NCBI GenBank assembly: GCA_963942565.1
Contig: OZ012685.1
Span: 50,139,004-50,203,003 of the forward strand
Reading direction: 5' to 3'
DNA length: 64,000 nucleotides
From: Maea johnstoni
Lineage: Eukaryota > Annelida > Polychaeta > Spionida > Magelonidae
Each line of letters opens with the position of its first letter. The stretch's first letter is position 1. The notes under the pieces were generated by a model. That model was not told where the DNA came from, did not search any database, and saw only the letters and a program-made list of their open reading frames with translations. The position numbers and the translations under genes were made by a program. Shown piece after piece: positions 22,735 to 34,677 of this stretch.

Positions 22735-23241
22735 GTTCTCTCTCCATTTCAGTTTTTCTCTCCCATATTGATAGCTTGATGGCCTTGATGTTCTACCCTA
22801 TGGATGATCGATCCAAGGGATGACACCCAAAATCCCTGCCTGGTTCTGTTATTTATTTGGGTCAGCTGATAAATAGACATATATAGCTAATTCTGGATAA
22901 TACCAACCACATAGGAGAAAAAGGTACTTCTTGGAATTGTGGGTTCTTCAAAAATTGTACTTGTTTTATGCTTGGAATAGGTATTATGATAGAATGTGAT
23001 ATCTCAAAAAACTGCCAGTTTTACCACCTGATGGGTTGGCGATACAGGTGTTCTACTTATAAATGTTGTGTTTGAATTGGAAAAGAAGAAAATGTATAAC
23101 TTTGAACCTTAAAAGAGTTGAGCAACTTTTACTGTAGGAAATAGCTGTGTATCCTTCAGCCTAAGATTGTGAACATTCTTAATATATGTACTTGAAAAGT
23201 ATGACATAATTGACATTGATTATACTTTAGCATTTTTGACA
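22735..23241. other. Intronic stretch, nothing recognised
   Basis: No further THAP or transposase coding was seen here. Confidence 0.4.
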
Positions 23242-23368
23242 CAATATGCTATTAAATGTAGATGGTGTAAGGATTTGAAGTAGCTGTGTAGCTAAATCTG
23301 GATGGGCAGAAATCTTGGAAATGCTCTTTTTGGACAGGCATTTTTAAGACCTTGGCTATTAGTCCCTG
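23242..23368 (+). mobile_element. Family B MITE, 3' fragment
   Basis: GGATTTGAAGTAGCTGTG ... CTGGATGGGCAGAAAT ... GGACAGGCATTTTTAAGACC matches the right half of 14024-14327. Confidence 0.55.
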
Positions 23369-23449
23369 GATGGAAGTGAACACCTAAACAGGTTTAGCAG
23401 CAAGTTGTAGTCTCTTTTTCTCTTACATCTGTCACTCGACAAGAAATAG

Positions 23450-23710
23450 ATACAAGTAGACATATAAACAGAGGTAAATACCAAGATCTTCCCGCTTTTT
23501 CCCAATCCACCACGATGTAAAGAGAAAGATACATATGGACTTCCATATTTTCCCCCTTTTCCCCAATTTTTTTCCCAATTTTCTCCTTTCTCCTGGAATA
23601 TATGTAACCAGAACAGAAACATTCCCATATTTTCCCCTTTTTCCGCAGATTTTTACCAATTTGCTCCTTTCTTTACTGGGATATATAATCGGAACAGAAA
23701 CATTACCATA
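23450..23710. repeat. CCCTTTTTCC-rich imperfect tandem repeat
   Basis: The phrase ATATTTTCCCCTTTTTCC ... TTTCTCCTGGAATATATG ... AACAGAAACATTNCCATAT occurs about twice with a period of roughly 100 bp. Confidence 0.5.
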
Positions 23711-23849
23711 TCATGAGTGACCAGGTAGTTTGGTCAGAATAAGTACTAAATATATTAACTATTTAAAGCATATAATTCCTATGTTTTACATTATTATGCA
23801 CGCTCAGACATTACGGACAGATACCATGCATATTCATGATGAATATAGA

Positions 23850-23902
23850 CATATTTGGATGCCCCAAAATGTTGCAATTGCCAATTTCTTGCACCCCCTG
23901 TT
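23850..23902 (+). mobile_element. Family A MITE, terminal fragment
   Basis: ATGCCCCAAAATGTTGCAAT ... TTGCACCCCCTGTTTTGA matches the right end of family A, cut off by the adjoining P element. Confidence 0.5.
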
Positions 23903-24109
23903 TTGACCCTTATGCTGCTGGTACCTAACTTAATTTTGGCCAATACAAAATGATGCAAAAAAACTGAAAAAGACTGAAACCCTGGCAAACAGGTACTAGA
24001 CAAGAGCTATCCAATGAATACCAACATAACAGGGTTTAGATGGTTTTGAACAATCTTTGTGTCCAAAATGTGCTTTGGACGAAAGTAGTCTCAGCATTGG
24101 AAGGGTTAG
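23903..24109 (+). mobile_element. Family P MITE
   Basis: The ends have decayed to TTGACCCTTATGCTGCTGG and AGCATTGGAAGGGTTAG. Confidence 0.75.
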
Positions 24110-24298
24110 AGGTTGTGCTGAGGCCCTGGACAGAAGCGACATGGCGACAAGTTTCCCTAATCCTAAGTTTGTCCAGACTTGACATGGGGGAGAGGCCTGG
24201 AAGAATTGAAAGGTGTTGTATGTACCTCTCTCTGTACATAGAGAATGTATGCAGAAGGCCTTGCACATCAAACATCAAGCAGTAGTGATGTTTGCCCA

Positions 24299-24513
24299 TT
24301 AACCCTTATGCTGCTGGTGACTAATTTGGCCAATACAAAATGAGGCAAAAAAACTTGAAAATTACTGAAACCCTGGAAAATGGGTAAGCATCTGAGAGTA
24401 CTCAGCGAGAGCTATCCAATGAATACCAACATGGCAGGGTTTAGATGGTTTTCAAAAATCTTTGCGTCTTTGTTTCTTGGACGAAAGTAGCCTTATAGCA
24501 TTGGAAGTGTTAA
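24299..24513 (+). mobile_element. Family P MITE
   Basis: It starts TTAACCCTTATGCTGCTGG and ends GCATTGGAAGTGTTAA. Confidence 0.8.
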
Positions 24514-25089
24514 GTCTGGTCCTTACATTATACCTCGGGAACGGCAAGCAGTAGAGGTGTTAACCTATTAATGCTCACAGCAACCAAAAGCAGCTGGACA
24601 ATTTTGATGAAATCTTGCAGGCAGAAGCATAGTTAGCAAAGCATTTGATTGAAAAATGTTGATCAGAACATAACCTACAACTCTCCTTCAAATATTTTGT
24701 AAAATCATTCTCAATTCCAAAGTTATTGTTAAAAGTCTCTTAGATCCAGACGACAATTTATGAAGGAACTCTTAAGCAGTGGTGGTGTTAAACCACTGCA
24801 CCACTGGCCCAGAGTGCCACTCAAACACCTGATAAGTTATGGGAGATCTTTTCAATATGGAGAAAAAACGACATCTTTTTTTAAGTGGGAATGAACATTG
24901 AATGCAAAGCAGAATAATTTCCCATTATGCGTGTATCTAAGTCATGCTACTTCCAAGAATAGGTTACACAGAGACCAGTGAACACACTGGCTTCCTTCTT
25001 GTGGTGGGACTAGGCCATGGTAACTCTATCCTGTATATAAAGTAGAGGTATAGGAGGCGGGATCAGTGACTTCGCCAGGACCTGTCCAG
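24514..25089. other. Intronic stretch with a diverged dispersed repeat
   Basis: The segment near 24570-24790 (GCTCACAGCAACCAAAAGCA, then TCCAGACGACAATTT) recurs in degraded form at 30000-30180 and 32580-32720, so it is a repeat of unknown family. Confidence 0.4.
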
Positions 25090-25415
25090 CATAGTCCTAG
25101 CCAGCTGGGAGTCTGGACATCATTTGGATAGCCAGCCCTCAACAATCACCCCTAGGACATCCAAATCTTGTTATTGGTAATTTCTTAAAATTTCAATTTC
25201 AAGCATATAATCAGGTACTATAGGATTTAATATAGATCTATACTTCCTGATATAATTGAAGTTTTTCAACCCCAAAACAAATCCCAAGACATTGTATAAG
25301 TATATCATGCTTTATTTTTATGTTTACAAATGCTTGCGGTTGTAATCTGAGTATATTATGGTCTTCCTTGAAAAAATTGTCAATTGCCATGTGTTGCACA
25401 CCTGTTTTCAAAAAG
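25090..25415 (+). mobile_element. Family A MITE, right end lost
   Basis: It starts CATAGTCCTAGCCAGCTGG, with CCCCTAGGACATCCAAATC inside. About 45 bp of extra sequence lies near 25215-25260, relative to other copies. Confidence 0.6.
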
Positions 25416-25647
25416 ATCTCTCATAAGTTTGAATAACCTCAGACTTTTGTAAGTCCAATTCTTTCTTTTTGATATTGGAAGTTTTTTTCTTCTATACCGA
25501 CATCAGAAGTATATTTTGATGTGGGAGGGGTGGATAGAAAATTTCAAAGAAGGGGGAAGAGGAGGATCACCCTGTTTTAATCGTATTAAAAAGGTTCCAT
25601 ATTGAATTTGAAAATATTGAACCTAGTGACTTTGGTGTGGTAGACCA

Positions 25648-25871
25648 ATAGCATGTTGGTCAAGTGGTTAGGACGCTTGCCTGCGGCACGGGCGACCTGG
25701 GTTTTGATTCCCGGTGGGGGCGTGGAAAAAGGAAATTTATTTCCTTGCTGCTTTCCAGTGCTTCGGAGTGCACTTTAAGCCGTCGGTCCATGCGGCCAAG
25801 AACCATAGTAGCTTGTGTTTCTCGTAATTGATGTACCGATTTAAAATAAAGATAACTTTACTTTACTTTTT
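25648..25871 (+). mobile_element. tRNA-derived SINE with a TTTAC-type tail
   Basis: An A-box-like TGGTCAAGTGG at 25657 and a B-box-like GGTTTTGATTCCC at about 25700 are followed by a body and an end AAAGATAACTTTACTTTAC. The head resembles a Leu/Ser-type tRNA. Confidence 0.75.
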
Positions 25872-25889
25872 ACAACTCCCCTACTGTAC

Positions 25890-26300
25890 TTGGTCTACTT
25901 GGGACCTCGTCTAGCTACTAGTAGCTAGTGACCTGTACTTAGTCCTCAGTGAGCCTGCCTTTGGGGTATATAGGCCTGCCAACTCCCCCAAATCCCTTCC
26001 CCCCTACACCACTGTAGTGTACTACACATGACTTTAAGCGCCAGTCTACGTAGGACCCATTCTAGCTTGTCTCGTCTTGTACTCCGTCTTCAGTGGGTTT
26101 GCCTCCTGGGTATATAGGCCTGCCAAGTACTCCCTTCCCCCCCCCTCCCCCTGTATACTGTAACCCCCCAACCCCACTGTAGTGTACTACACACGACTAT
26201 AAGCACCAGTCTACGTAGGACCCAGTCTTGCTTGTCTCGTCCTGTACTCAGTCCTCAGTGAGCCTGCCTGTGGGGTATATAGTCCTGCCAACTCGCTCAA
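25890..26300 (+). repeat. Tandem repeat, unit about 165-180 bp, roughly 2.4 copies
   Basis: GTGTACTACACATGACTTTA, CAGTCTACGTAGGACCCA and GGGTATATAGGCCTGCCAA recur in order, separated by C-rich tracts. Confidence 0.75.
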
Positions 26301-26514
26301 CTGTTTACATGTTTGCCCGTGTTATGGAAACTTGCATGAATGTTCATAACACTTGAGTTGTAGCCAGGGAGGAGGAGGAGACTGACCTCTTGACCCTGAG
26401 GCCTCTACCACAAGTCAAACCAGTACACATCATCCTCACTTTCACTGCCAGGCCACAGATTGGGAAAATCTTATAAACATCACTACAAGGAGTTTAGCCT
26501 AGATTGCTTGGCTG

Positions 26515-26753
26515 TCATATGTATTCTTTCTATCATTTATTTCTGTTACAAGGCACCAAATAATCTAGGTGGCCATAGTGGCCAATTTAGTTTACACTTG
26601 TCTCACCAGGATTTAGTTTGATTAAGACATAAAACCTATAGAGATCTGAGGATCAGGTGGTGCCATCTATCTATATGTACCTGGTACTACACCACAGTGA
26701 TTGGTCAACACAGAAGGGAATGTGAACTTTTTAGGGACTAGGAGCCTAGTCTA
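26515..26753 (-). mobile_element. Family D MITE
   Basis: It is the reverse orientation of the family: TTAGCCTAGATTGCTTGGC on the left and GGGACTAGGAGCCTAGTCTA on the right. The middle holds GGTGGTGCCATCTATCTAT and TGGTACTACACCAC. Confidence 0.7.
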
Positions 26754-26904
26754 CAAGGTATTAGAATATTTTGATGGAGTTCTCTGAGCTCAGTCCTGTT
26801 ATCTATCATCTGGACTCATCTTTGGTGTACATAGTAGTTCACCAACATTACTCCTCATGTTTGAGTGTTTGGTAATTTTCATGTACTCGTTTTCTCATGT
26901 TATT

Positions 26905-26910
26905 GTTATG

Positions 26911-26941
<31 letters not shown>

Positions 26942-27103
26942 TATCATCATCATAACAATACTTACACAATGATATTGATTATAATAATAATTAATATTAA
27001 AAATAATAATTATAATAATGCTAATGATAGTTATAGTAATAATGATACCAATGATAATAAAAAACGATAATAGTAATAATGGTAATAAATCTAGTGATGA
27101 TTG

Positions 27104-27168
<65 letters not shown>

Positions 27169-27200
27169 TATTATCATCATCTTCATCATTATCTTTATAT
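26905..27200. repeat. (CAT)n and (TTA)n microsatellites
   Basis: CAT runs at about 26911-26952 and ATT runs at about 27104-27175, with AATAAT between them. Confidence 0.9.
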
Positions 27201-27395
27201 ATCATATGTTTATGATTGTTATTTGATTAATTTACTGTCTCTATCAACAACCTCAACCAGGCTTATTTTTGACACTCACCTCTGAATATTATAGCCAAGG
27301 TATTTTCTACAGCTCAGGTGCAGACCAGGAGCCAATTCAGGAAGGTTATGATGTTTAAAACTGAAGTGGTTTGAACTGAGTGGTGCCGCATATGT

Positions 27396-27605
27396 TTAAC
27401 CTTTATGCTGCTGGTAGCGAATTTAGCAAATACAAAATGATACAAAAACCCTGAAGAATGACTGAATACCTGGCACATGGGTACTCATCTGAGAGTACCT
27501 AGTGAGAGCTTTCCAATGAATAACAACATGACAGTTTAGATGGTTTTCAGAAATCTTTGCGTCCTCATGTTTTTGAAAAAGTAGCCCTAGCATTGGAAGG
27601 GTTAA
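27396..27605 (+). mobile_element. Family P MITE
   Basis: It starts TTAACCTTTATGCTGCTGG and ends GCATTGGAAGGGTTAA. Confidence 0.8.
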
Positions 27606-27913
27606 AATGCTGTAAAATAGCAGTGATGCTTCCAGCCACTTGTGTCATGTCTGTATGAGGCTGAGTAGTCACCCCATCAGTTACTTCTATACCCACTTAA
27701 CTGGAAAACGACAAGATTAGCCCTTTTATATATAGTCCTCTTGTTGTTTCTCTATTCCAGTCGTACAGTGGGGTAAAAATAAATGGTAGCTCACTGTGGC
27801 CTGAGGCAACCCTTATTGATTCCATGCAAGAACCTGGATTGAAATATTGTGGATTGAAATATTTGAAAACTTCTTATTATTGATAGGAACAACAACAAAA
27901 AACTTCCCTGAAC

Positions 27914-28219
27914 CATGATCCTGAACTAAGATTTAGAAACTGGCAAATGGCAATTGTAAAATTGTGGGTGTCCAAGTTTTCAAGGGAAATCATAATATAC
28001 TTAGATGACAACCGTACACATGCATTTAGTTATTTATATAAGGTATACTATCCATATGCAATGCCATTGAAATTATATTTAGCTGAAAATAATTCAATTT
28101 TATGCTTGAAATTGATATTTTAAGAAATTACTCACAACTATTTTGGGGTGTCCTGAAGGGTGATTTTTGAGGGATTGGGTGCTCATAAGGCACCCAGACG
28201 CCATGCTGGCTAAGACTTA
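27914..28219 (-). mobile_element. Family A MITE
   Basis: It contains GATTTAGAAACTGGCAAATG, GCACCCAGACGCCATGC and TGGCTAAGACTTAG. The left terminus is diverged. Confidence 0.65.
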
Positions 28220-28221
28220 GC

Positions 28222-28445
28222 CTGCCTCTCAGGCCATATTTAAATGTTGTCCATTGTGGATAGATGGCACTGCGGTATACTAGGAGCTCAGTTGGAAATA
28301 TGGCTGTTAACAGTAATCTCCCTCGTGTGGCAATTGTGTGAACTAAATGGCCAAAAGTAGGCCCAAAGTCCCTATCTAGTATAGGTGCAGGCTTCTATAT
28401 ATTATAGAGTAAAATCATAACAGAGCCTTGTGGCTAGGCTTGCTA
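28222..28445 (+). mobile_element. Family F MITE (AGCCTGCCTC ... GGCTAGGCT)
   Basis: GCCTGCCTCTCAGGCCATAT, CATTGTGGATAGATGGCACT and CCTCGTGTGGCAATTGTGTG recur in part at 29868-29945, 56517-56650 and inverted at 57880-57975. The superfamily is not assigned. Confidence 0.5.
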
Positions 28446-28860
28446 AGACTATGCTTCTACATTGGACTTGGTTTGAAATTTCGTGCAGCTCATGAGCATT
28501 TAACCGAGGAGTTGAAAGTTAACTGAGACCCTGAATGATAGTAATTTTCCAGCTCAGTGGAAACCCGGAGCCCCGGTGTCAGTACAGGTTCTTGTTTGTG
28601 GGGTACGTTAGCACGGATGCTGCATACAAACCACCACTTTAGCATACAGCAAAAGGAGGTTATCTCCTTTTTGCCTACGTGAACGCCCTGTCAGCATGCT
28701 CGGCTGGTAAATGATATCAGTTTTCAACCAAAAGCGATGGGGAAAGTTGTTCTCAACTGCTTACTGAGTGTCACAATACACTTGGTATGTTGTGAAATAC
28801 TTATCAGTCATCAGGACTTCATCAATATGGTCACTAGTGGCCCCTCTCAAGCTTAGGGAG
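28446..28860. other. Intronic stretch, no gene seen
   Basis: One perfect hairpin, AAAGGAG-GTTAT-CTCCTTT, lies near 28653-28671. Its role is unknown. Confidence 0.4.
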
Positions 28861-29027
28861 CAGGGTCTTAGCCTGGATCTTTAAACTGGGTGCCCAAAAT
28901 TGTCATTTTACAAATTTTTGGGTGTCTTATTTTTCAAGGACGACCACAAGGAAGACCACAGATAACAACGATAAACATGTATTAACTTATTAAAATTAGA
29001 CATATTCTTATACAACGTCCTGGATAT

Positions 29028-29256
29028 TGTATTATAGTGTAGTACCAGGTATGGTAAATAGATGGCGCCACCTGGTCTTCCTATCTGTAGAAGTTTTAAG
29101 CGTCATACTCAAACTGAGTCCTCTATTGAGTATTCCCCTGGCGAGATTAGCGTAAATAAAATTGACCACTATGGCCACCTAGACTATTTTGGTGCTTGGT
29201 GACAGAAAAAACATGACAGAAAAATACATATGACAGCCTAGAAACCTGGCTAGGCC
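29028..29256 (+). mobile_element. Family D MITE
   Basis: GTGTAGTACCAGGTATGGTA, CACTATGGCCACCTAGACTA and GACAGCCTAGAAACCTGGC match the family. Confidence 0.65.
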
Positions 29257-29389
29257 AGGCCTTGATCCACAATCAGCCTTGGAAGTGAGTGGAGGTTAGT
29301 ATGACATTCCCTCAGGGGAGCGGTGGCCTTTCCCCAGTGTCTAGGTGCACACAATGTCAACACGCAGCAATGGGGAAGAAGGCAATAAC

Positions 29390-29768
29390 TTCTGCTTCGC
29401 TGACCCTTCATTCTGGACAACGGTCAAACTGACCACTTCATTCCCATCTACGTTTTTAGCCCTCCAAACCCTGCCATGTTGGTATTCATTAGATAGGTCT
29501 TGCAGAGTACTCTCAGGTGAGTACCCACGTGCCAGGGTTTCCGCCATTTTCTGCCTCATTGCCCCTTCATTCTGGACAGTCAAACTGGCCACTTCCTTCC
29601 CATCTATGTGTACACCTACCCCTTCCAATGCTGAGGCTAGTTTCGTTCAAAGGGCAAGGATGCAAAGATTTTCGAAAACAACCTAAGCCCTGTCATGTTG
29701 GTATTCATTATATAGCTCTCACTGAGTACTATCAGATGAGTACCCATGTGCCTGGGTTTCAATAATTT
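29390..29768. repeat. Duplicated block carrying family P pieces
   Basis: CCTTCATTCTGGACA ... CAAACTGACCACTTC occurs at 29403 and again at about 29565. Each copy is followed by family P sequence in minus orientation (29465-29555 and 29619-29768). Confidence 0.6.
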
Positions 29769-29999
29769 TTGGGTGTCTTTTTGCCTAAAATCAAGTATTT
29801 TTCATGAACTAGGGAGTCCAAAAGACAACCAGACACCCTGCTGGCTAGGACCCTGCTCTCAGACTAGCCTGCCTCCAAGGTTTGATTCAGATGTCATCCA
29901 TTGTGGATAGGTGGCACTTTGAAGGAGAAAGGTTAATACTTCCTGTTGCACATGCTTCGTTCTCTGATTATGAAAGGATTAAACCCATCACTTTGGCCC

Positions 30000-30522
30000 A
30001 AAGCAGCCTCACACATTTAATGATATTTTGCAGGTAAAAGCAAAGTCAGGAAAATATTTGATCGAGAAATATCAATCAGAAACTCACCTTTAACTCTCCT
30101 TCAAATATTTCATAAACCATTCTCAATTTCAAAGTTATTGTCATAAGTATCATTGATCCAGACGACAATTTCTGGAAATGACGAAGAGTTGTGTAAGTTT
30201 GTGTAATAACATGAGGAAGGCTTCTGCCCCAGTGGATGGGAAAGGGGCAGGAGACTCAGGGGATTAAGACTGAATCCAATTAAGAGGTTGTGCCCTATTT
30301 GTGTGAGTGTCAGAAAGGGCACTCCACCTTCTGCCCACAATCAATAGAGACATCAAAACGCTCACACTACTAGGGTCTAAGCTCGCATATAAATAGATTG
30401 GGGAATTGCGTACATACATGTGCTTCCTGTGTTGTATTACATACATGTGCTTCCTGTCACCATTTCTCATATGTCCAGCGAAGCTGAGCAGAGGTCGACA
30501 TGTTTCAGGTGGGTACCAACTT
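30000..30522. other. Intronic stretch, no gene seen
   Basis: A diverged dispersed repeat shared with 24570-24790 occupies about 30000-30180. A short duplicated CATACATGTGCTTCCTGT lies near 30415-30450. Confidence 0.35.
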
Positions 30523-30524
30523 GT

Positions 30525-30573
30525 TTAACCCTTCCAATGCTGAGGTTACTTTCGTCCAAAGCACAAGGATGGA
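30525..30573 (-). mobile_element. Family P MITE, left fragment
   Basis: TTAACCCTTCCAATGCTGAG continues for about 50 bp and is then replaced by family B sequence. Confidence 0.6.
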
Positions 30574-30735
30574 TAGAGAGATTTTTGACAGGCAGTTTCC
30601 TGAAAATCTTCCACTAGGACAGACACACATTTCTATGAAGAACTTACAATTTTGACTTTGTTGGGGTAATAACAAACCAATTGTATTCTTCTAAAACAGG
30701 GCTGAAGTGTAAATTCACACAATTTGCCTTCTTTG
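30574..30735 (+). mobile_element. Family B MITE, left-half fragment
   Basis: TCCACTAGGACAGACACACA, TTGTTGGGGTAATAACAAAC and GGGCTGAAGTGTAAATT match the left and middle parts of family B. Confidence 0.5.
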
Positions 30736-30870
30736 AGTTCCAGTTCATAGCCTGCTTATGCTCCTGATCAAAATGTCTGTAGTTTCTATGCTATAACATA
30801 CAGTGAAACCTCTCATTGTGAACACACGGATATGTGAACACCTCTTAACATTAACATAGTTACCCGGTCC

Positions 30871-31131
30871 CAGGGACTTAGCCAGGACCCATCCTACCTG
30901 TCTTTTGGACCGGTAGTTACCCTAAAAGCCTCCTGTTTGGACAGGCAAACGTTTCTATGATGATTTTTCAATTTTGAATTTTGGGGTGTAATAACCAACT
31001 ATTTTCCTAACAAACCATCTTCTAGGACATGATGGAAGTGTGAATTGCCCTTTTTGACACACTAGGCTATTAAATGTAGCTGGTATAAGGATTTGAAGTA
31101 GATCAGTAGCTAAATCTGGACGGGCAAAATC
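30871..31131 (+). mobile_element. Family B MITE, right end lost
   Basis: It starts CAGGGACTTAGCCAGG and runs to CTAAATCTGGACGGGC. It sits inside a TGTGAACACC-type repeat that resumes at about 31137. Confidence 0.7.
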
Positions 31132-31498
31132 TTTTATGTTTTACATTTTGAAAAGACCTCTTATATGTGAACACCACCTAATGTGAGCACCTTTGCCCTG
31201 GTCCCAAGGGGTTCATATCTCCGAAGTATCATTGTAACTTTATTTCATAATTCATCATCTTTGATTTATTCCGAGGCTGTGATGAAAAGATGCCACGACT
31301 CACACTGGCAAAATAAACACCTATTTGCTTGTCATATGCCTTGAAAAGCAAATCAAGCCTTGGTAAAAAACGTGCATGATGAATAAAAAGTCATTCCATG
31401 CTAAGTGAACACACATACATGTATATGTATACATATTAAGGCTGTATCTGCTGACTCATGACCTAGGCCTTAGCAACTACCTGTGCACATCTACAGGG
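31132..31498. other. Intronic stretch, no gene seen
   Basis: It starts with the right part of the TGTGAACACC repeat. The remainder is not assigned. Confidence 0.35.
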
Positions 31499-32100
31499 GA
31501 TGGGATAGTAGGGAGTCTGCAGGCTTATTTTACCCTGGACCCTAGACTAGGTTGTTAGCCCTTAAAAAGTTGGCATTGCCTTCTGTGCCGAGCAGTGTGG
31601 TATAAACCAGTTATGGTAGATAGATGGGACCATGGTCCTAGCCAGCAGGGTGTCTGGGTGTCTTTTTGGACACCCAAACCCCTCTAAAGCACCCCTCAGG
31701 ACACCCACTTTTCTTGGTGAGGAATTTCTTAATATGTCAATTTCAAGCATATAATTGGAATATTTCTATCTCAATGTAATTTGCCATGATATTCTATAAG
31801 GATATCATGCCTTATTTTAATAAATTCATACATGTTTATGGTTGAAATCTGAGAATATTGGGGGACCCCCTAAAAATGTGGGAGCCCCAAAATTTAACAA
31901 TTGACAATTTTAGGCACCCAGTTTCGAAATCCTGGATGGGATAGTAGGGAGTCTACAGGCTTATTTTACCCTGGACCCTGGACTAGGCTCCTATTCCCTA
32001 AAGAGTTGACATTCTCTCCCGTGTTGACCTAGAAGTGTGGTGTAGTACCAGGTATGGAAGATAGATGGCACCACCTGGTCTTATCGCTAGGGGTTTTATG
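31499..32100 (+). repeat. Local duplication of a family D-containing block around a family A MITE
   Basis: GATGGGATAGTAGGGAGTCT ... GGCTTATTTTACCCTGGACC occurs at 31499 and again at 31937. Each copy is followed by the start of a family D MITE. The MITE at 31631-31936 lies exactly between them. Confidence 0.7.
31631..31936 (+). mobile_element. Family A MITE, last 13 bases missing
   Basis: It starts CATGGTCCTAGCCAGCAGG and ends TTTCGAAATCCTGG, where the duplicated block begins. Confidence 0.75.
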
Positions 32101-32342
32101 CTAGGCTCCTAGTCCCTAGAGAGTTGACATTCCCTTCTGTGTTGACCAAGCAGTGTGGTGTAGTACCAGGTATGGTAGATAGATGGCACCACCTGGTCCT
32201 CCTATCTTTAGAGGTTTTGCTCATGAGCTGAATCTCTATTTACTGGTGAGAGAAATGTAAACTAAATTGAGCACTAGACTACTTGGTGCCTGGTAACAGA
32301 AAAAAAAAATTCAGAAAAATAGGACAGCCTAGATATCTAGGC
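32101..32342 (+). mobile_element. Family D MITE
   Basis: It starts CTAGGCTCCTAGTCCCTAGA and ends GACAGCCTAGATATCTAGGC. Confidence 0.7.
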
Positions 32343-32729
32343 TATCTGGACACTGGACCCAACATTTGGGAAAAGGTGAATCCTCCAGGGGATTTTGAGA
32401 AGTGATTGCTGGAAGGAGAACCTTTTGTTTACATGTTGTCAGAGCCTGATTTGAAAACTCAAAATACTCCTTAGAAAAATGTTCGCCAGAACACCCAAAC
32501 ATCCTTGTACAAAATTTCTTAATGTGTTTAATACATACTACCATAGTTTTATATCAATGGCAATAGTGGGAAATCGCTTTATCCATTAGTGCTCACAGCA
32601 GACAAAAGCATATTTCAGACAATATCAGGCAAAGTTGGGAAAATATATTTCTAAAGGGAAATATTAATCAGGATGACTTCCAAAGTTACCTTTAAGCTCT
32701 CCTTCAGACAACAAAATCTAAAGGAACTC

Positions 32730-32936
32730 TTAGCCGTTATGCTACTGGTGGCTGATTTTGCCAATGAAAAAGTTTGTCGAGAATTCACTTAGATCGTGGT
32801 ACATGGATACTCATCTGAGAGTTCTCAGCGAGATCCATCCAATGAATACCAGCATAGCACAAGGTTTAGAAGATTTTCAAAATTCCTTGCATCCTTGTGC
32901 TTTGGACGAAAGTAGCCTTAGCATTGGAAGGGTTAA
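32730..32936 (+). mobile_element. Family P MITE
   Basis: The left end has decayed to TTAGCCGTTATGCTACTGG. The right end GCATTGGAAGGGTTAA is intact. Confidence 0.75.
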
Positions 32937-33322
32937 CCATGAAAGTTACAAATGCATCCACTCTGTTTATTAGTTTCAATAACAGCACTTATCGTTATGA
33001 CATTCACAATAGAGTAAATAGCGGAGGTTTGTAAGAATCGTAAAAGCTAATCGTGTTGGCCTGCAGCTTTGTGCAGATGACCTAGAAAGAATGTAAGTTG
33101 TGAAAGGGGTTATTTGTATCTGGCACAAAACTCTCACCTGTTAGTAGCTGGGCAGGTGGGACGTACCTCACCTGTGTGTGTATGTAGACTTAGGGCAGGT
33201 GTGTTCCTTGGCGTTGCTCACCTTTATAAAGGGTTGGGCAGGTGGGCTATCTCTCTACAGGTGTGTCAAAGAAGACAAGCAGGTGCGGGATGAGCTTGCC
33301 CTTGAAAAATATACTTATTAAT
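32937..33322. other. Intronic stretch, no gene seen
   Basis: The phrase GGCAGGTGGGNNNNNCTC repeats loosely near 33150 and 33236. Nothing else was recognised. Confidence 0.35.
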
Positions 33323-33607
<285 letters not shown>

Positions 33608-34677
33608 GTCATTCCTTTTAATTTCGGTAAAATTGATTTGTTTGTAATTATTTTTTCTTTGGTCATTTCATCTCGTAACATACGTACTTGCAGGATCTTG
33701 AAGAAAGAACACTGTGTATTAGATTTCCACATATGGCATTTCAGTCATAAGGAGGCAGCTTTAGGCAGGTGATGTGAAAGAGGTCCCCAGGCCCAGGGTC
33801 TGGCAGGGTCTGCCAGGGTTGATGAGCTGCCCAAGGCAAGAAAAACACCAAAAATATCCAGTCTTGAAGTGCCTGTCAAACAATCGGATGAGAATGAAAC
33901 AGAAACCAACAGTTCTCATCCTCAGGTGAATAAATGCCATAATTGATAATGAGGAACATAGATGAACACTTTTGAATATTTATAAAAATGTGTGGGTAAA
34001 GTTGAAATTTCTGTAGGGTCTCTGAAATTGAGTTTTTCTAGCATGGCTAGTAGATTTAAAAAGTCACATTTGTCCAGGAGTAAGTCTTATTATGATACAG
34101 ATGGCCTACCAAGGCTACCCACGCATTTGAAATCATGAATAGGGTCAGTAGGTGACTGGATCATATGACTGCACTGTGGCCCTGGTAAACCCACACACTG
34201 GGGTTGTTAGATGACTCTCGGGTACTCAATCAATCATCTATTGACGAGTCTGCTCAGGGCCTGTCATCTCACACACATGAGATTATTATCTCTGGCTAGT
34301 TTCATGTCATGATGAATAGCTTCAGTTTCAAGTCTGATATGTATTTCATAAGCAACTTCATAAACAACTTGAATCCTGTCAAAACAAGTTTACTTGCACA
34401 ATATGGTCTAAGTGTTTCCACACACACAGGGATTTCCCTTAATATATTTTTCTAGGTGCCTGAAGGGAGTCTAGCAAAGCCCCCTCCCTCTCTCGGGAAA
34501 TATTAGGAGCCTAAGTCTTACTTATTTTTCTTAGTTATTTTTCCTTTGAAATCTCAATCTCAAAAACACCAGATTTAAAGTTCAATAGCTGATTTACGTA
34601 TTAGGAGTGGAGAATACCCTCCCATCCTTACTCTGCTACTGATTTACATGGAGGATATATGCATGGGGAATACAAGA
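33608..34677. other. Intronic stretch, nothing recognised
   Basis: Apart from AGGGTCTGGCAGGGTCTGCC near 33795, I see no repeat family or exon. Confidence 0.4.

Larger units (their letters stand above)
28861..29855 (-). mobile_element. Family A MITE split by a composite of other repeats
   Basis: The left piece 28861-29027 starts CAGGGTCTTAGCCTGG and the right piece 29768-29855 ends CTGGCTAGGACCCTG. About 740 bp between them holds a family D copy and a duplicated block with family P pieces. Confidence 0.6.

Noticed and set aside
23996-24299. Overlapping open frames on both strands
   Set aside because: They are explained by family P MITE ends; similar frames recur at 40393, 46382 and 49187.
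26906-27285. Poly-Ile, poly-Leu and poly-Met frames
   Set aside because: They are translations of CAT and TTA microsatellites.
29341-29686. Matched 95- and 113-codon frames on opposite strands
   Set aside because: They arise from the duplicated MITE-bearing block, not from a gene.
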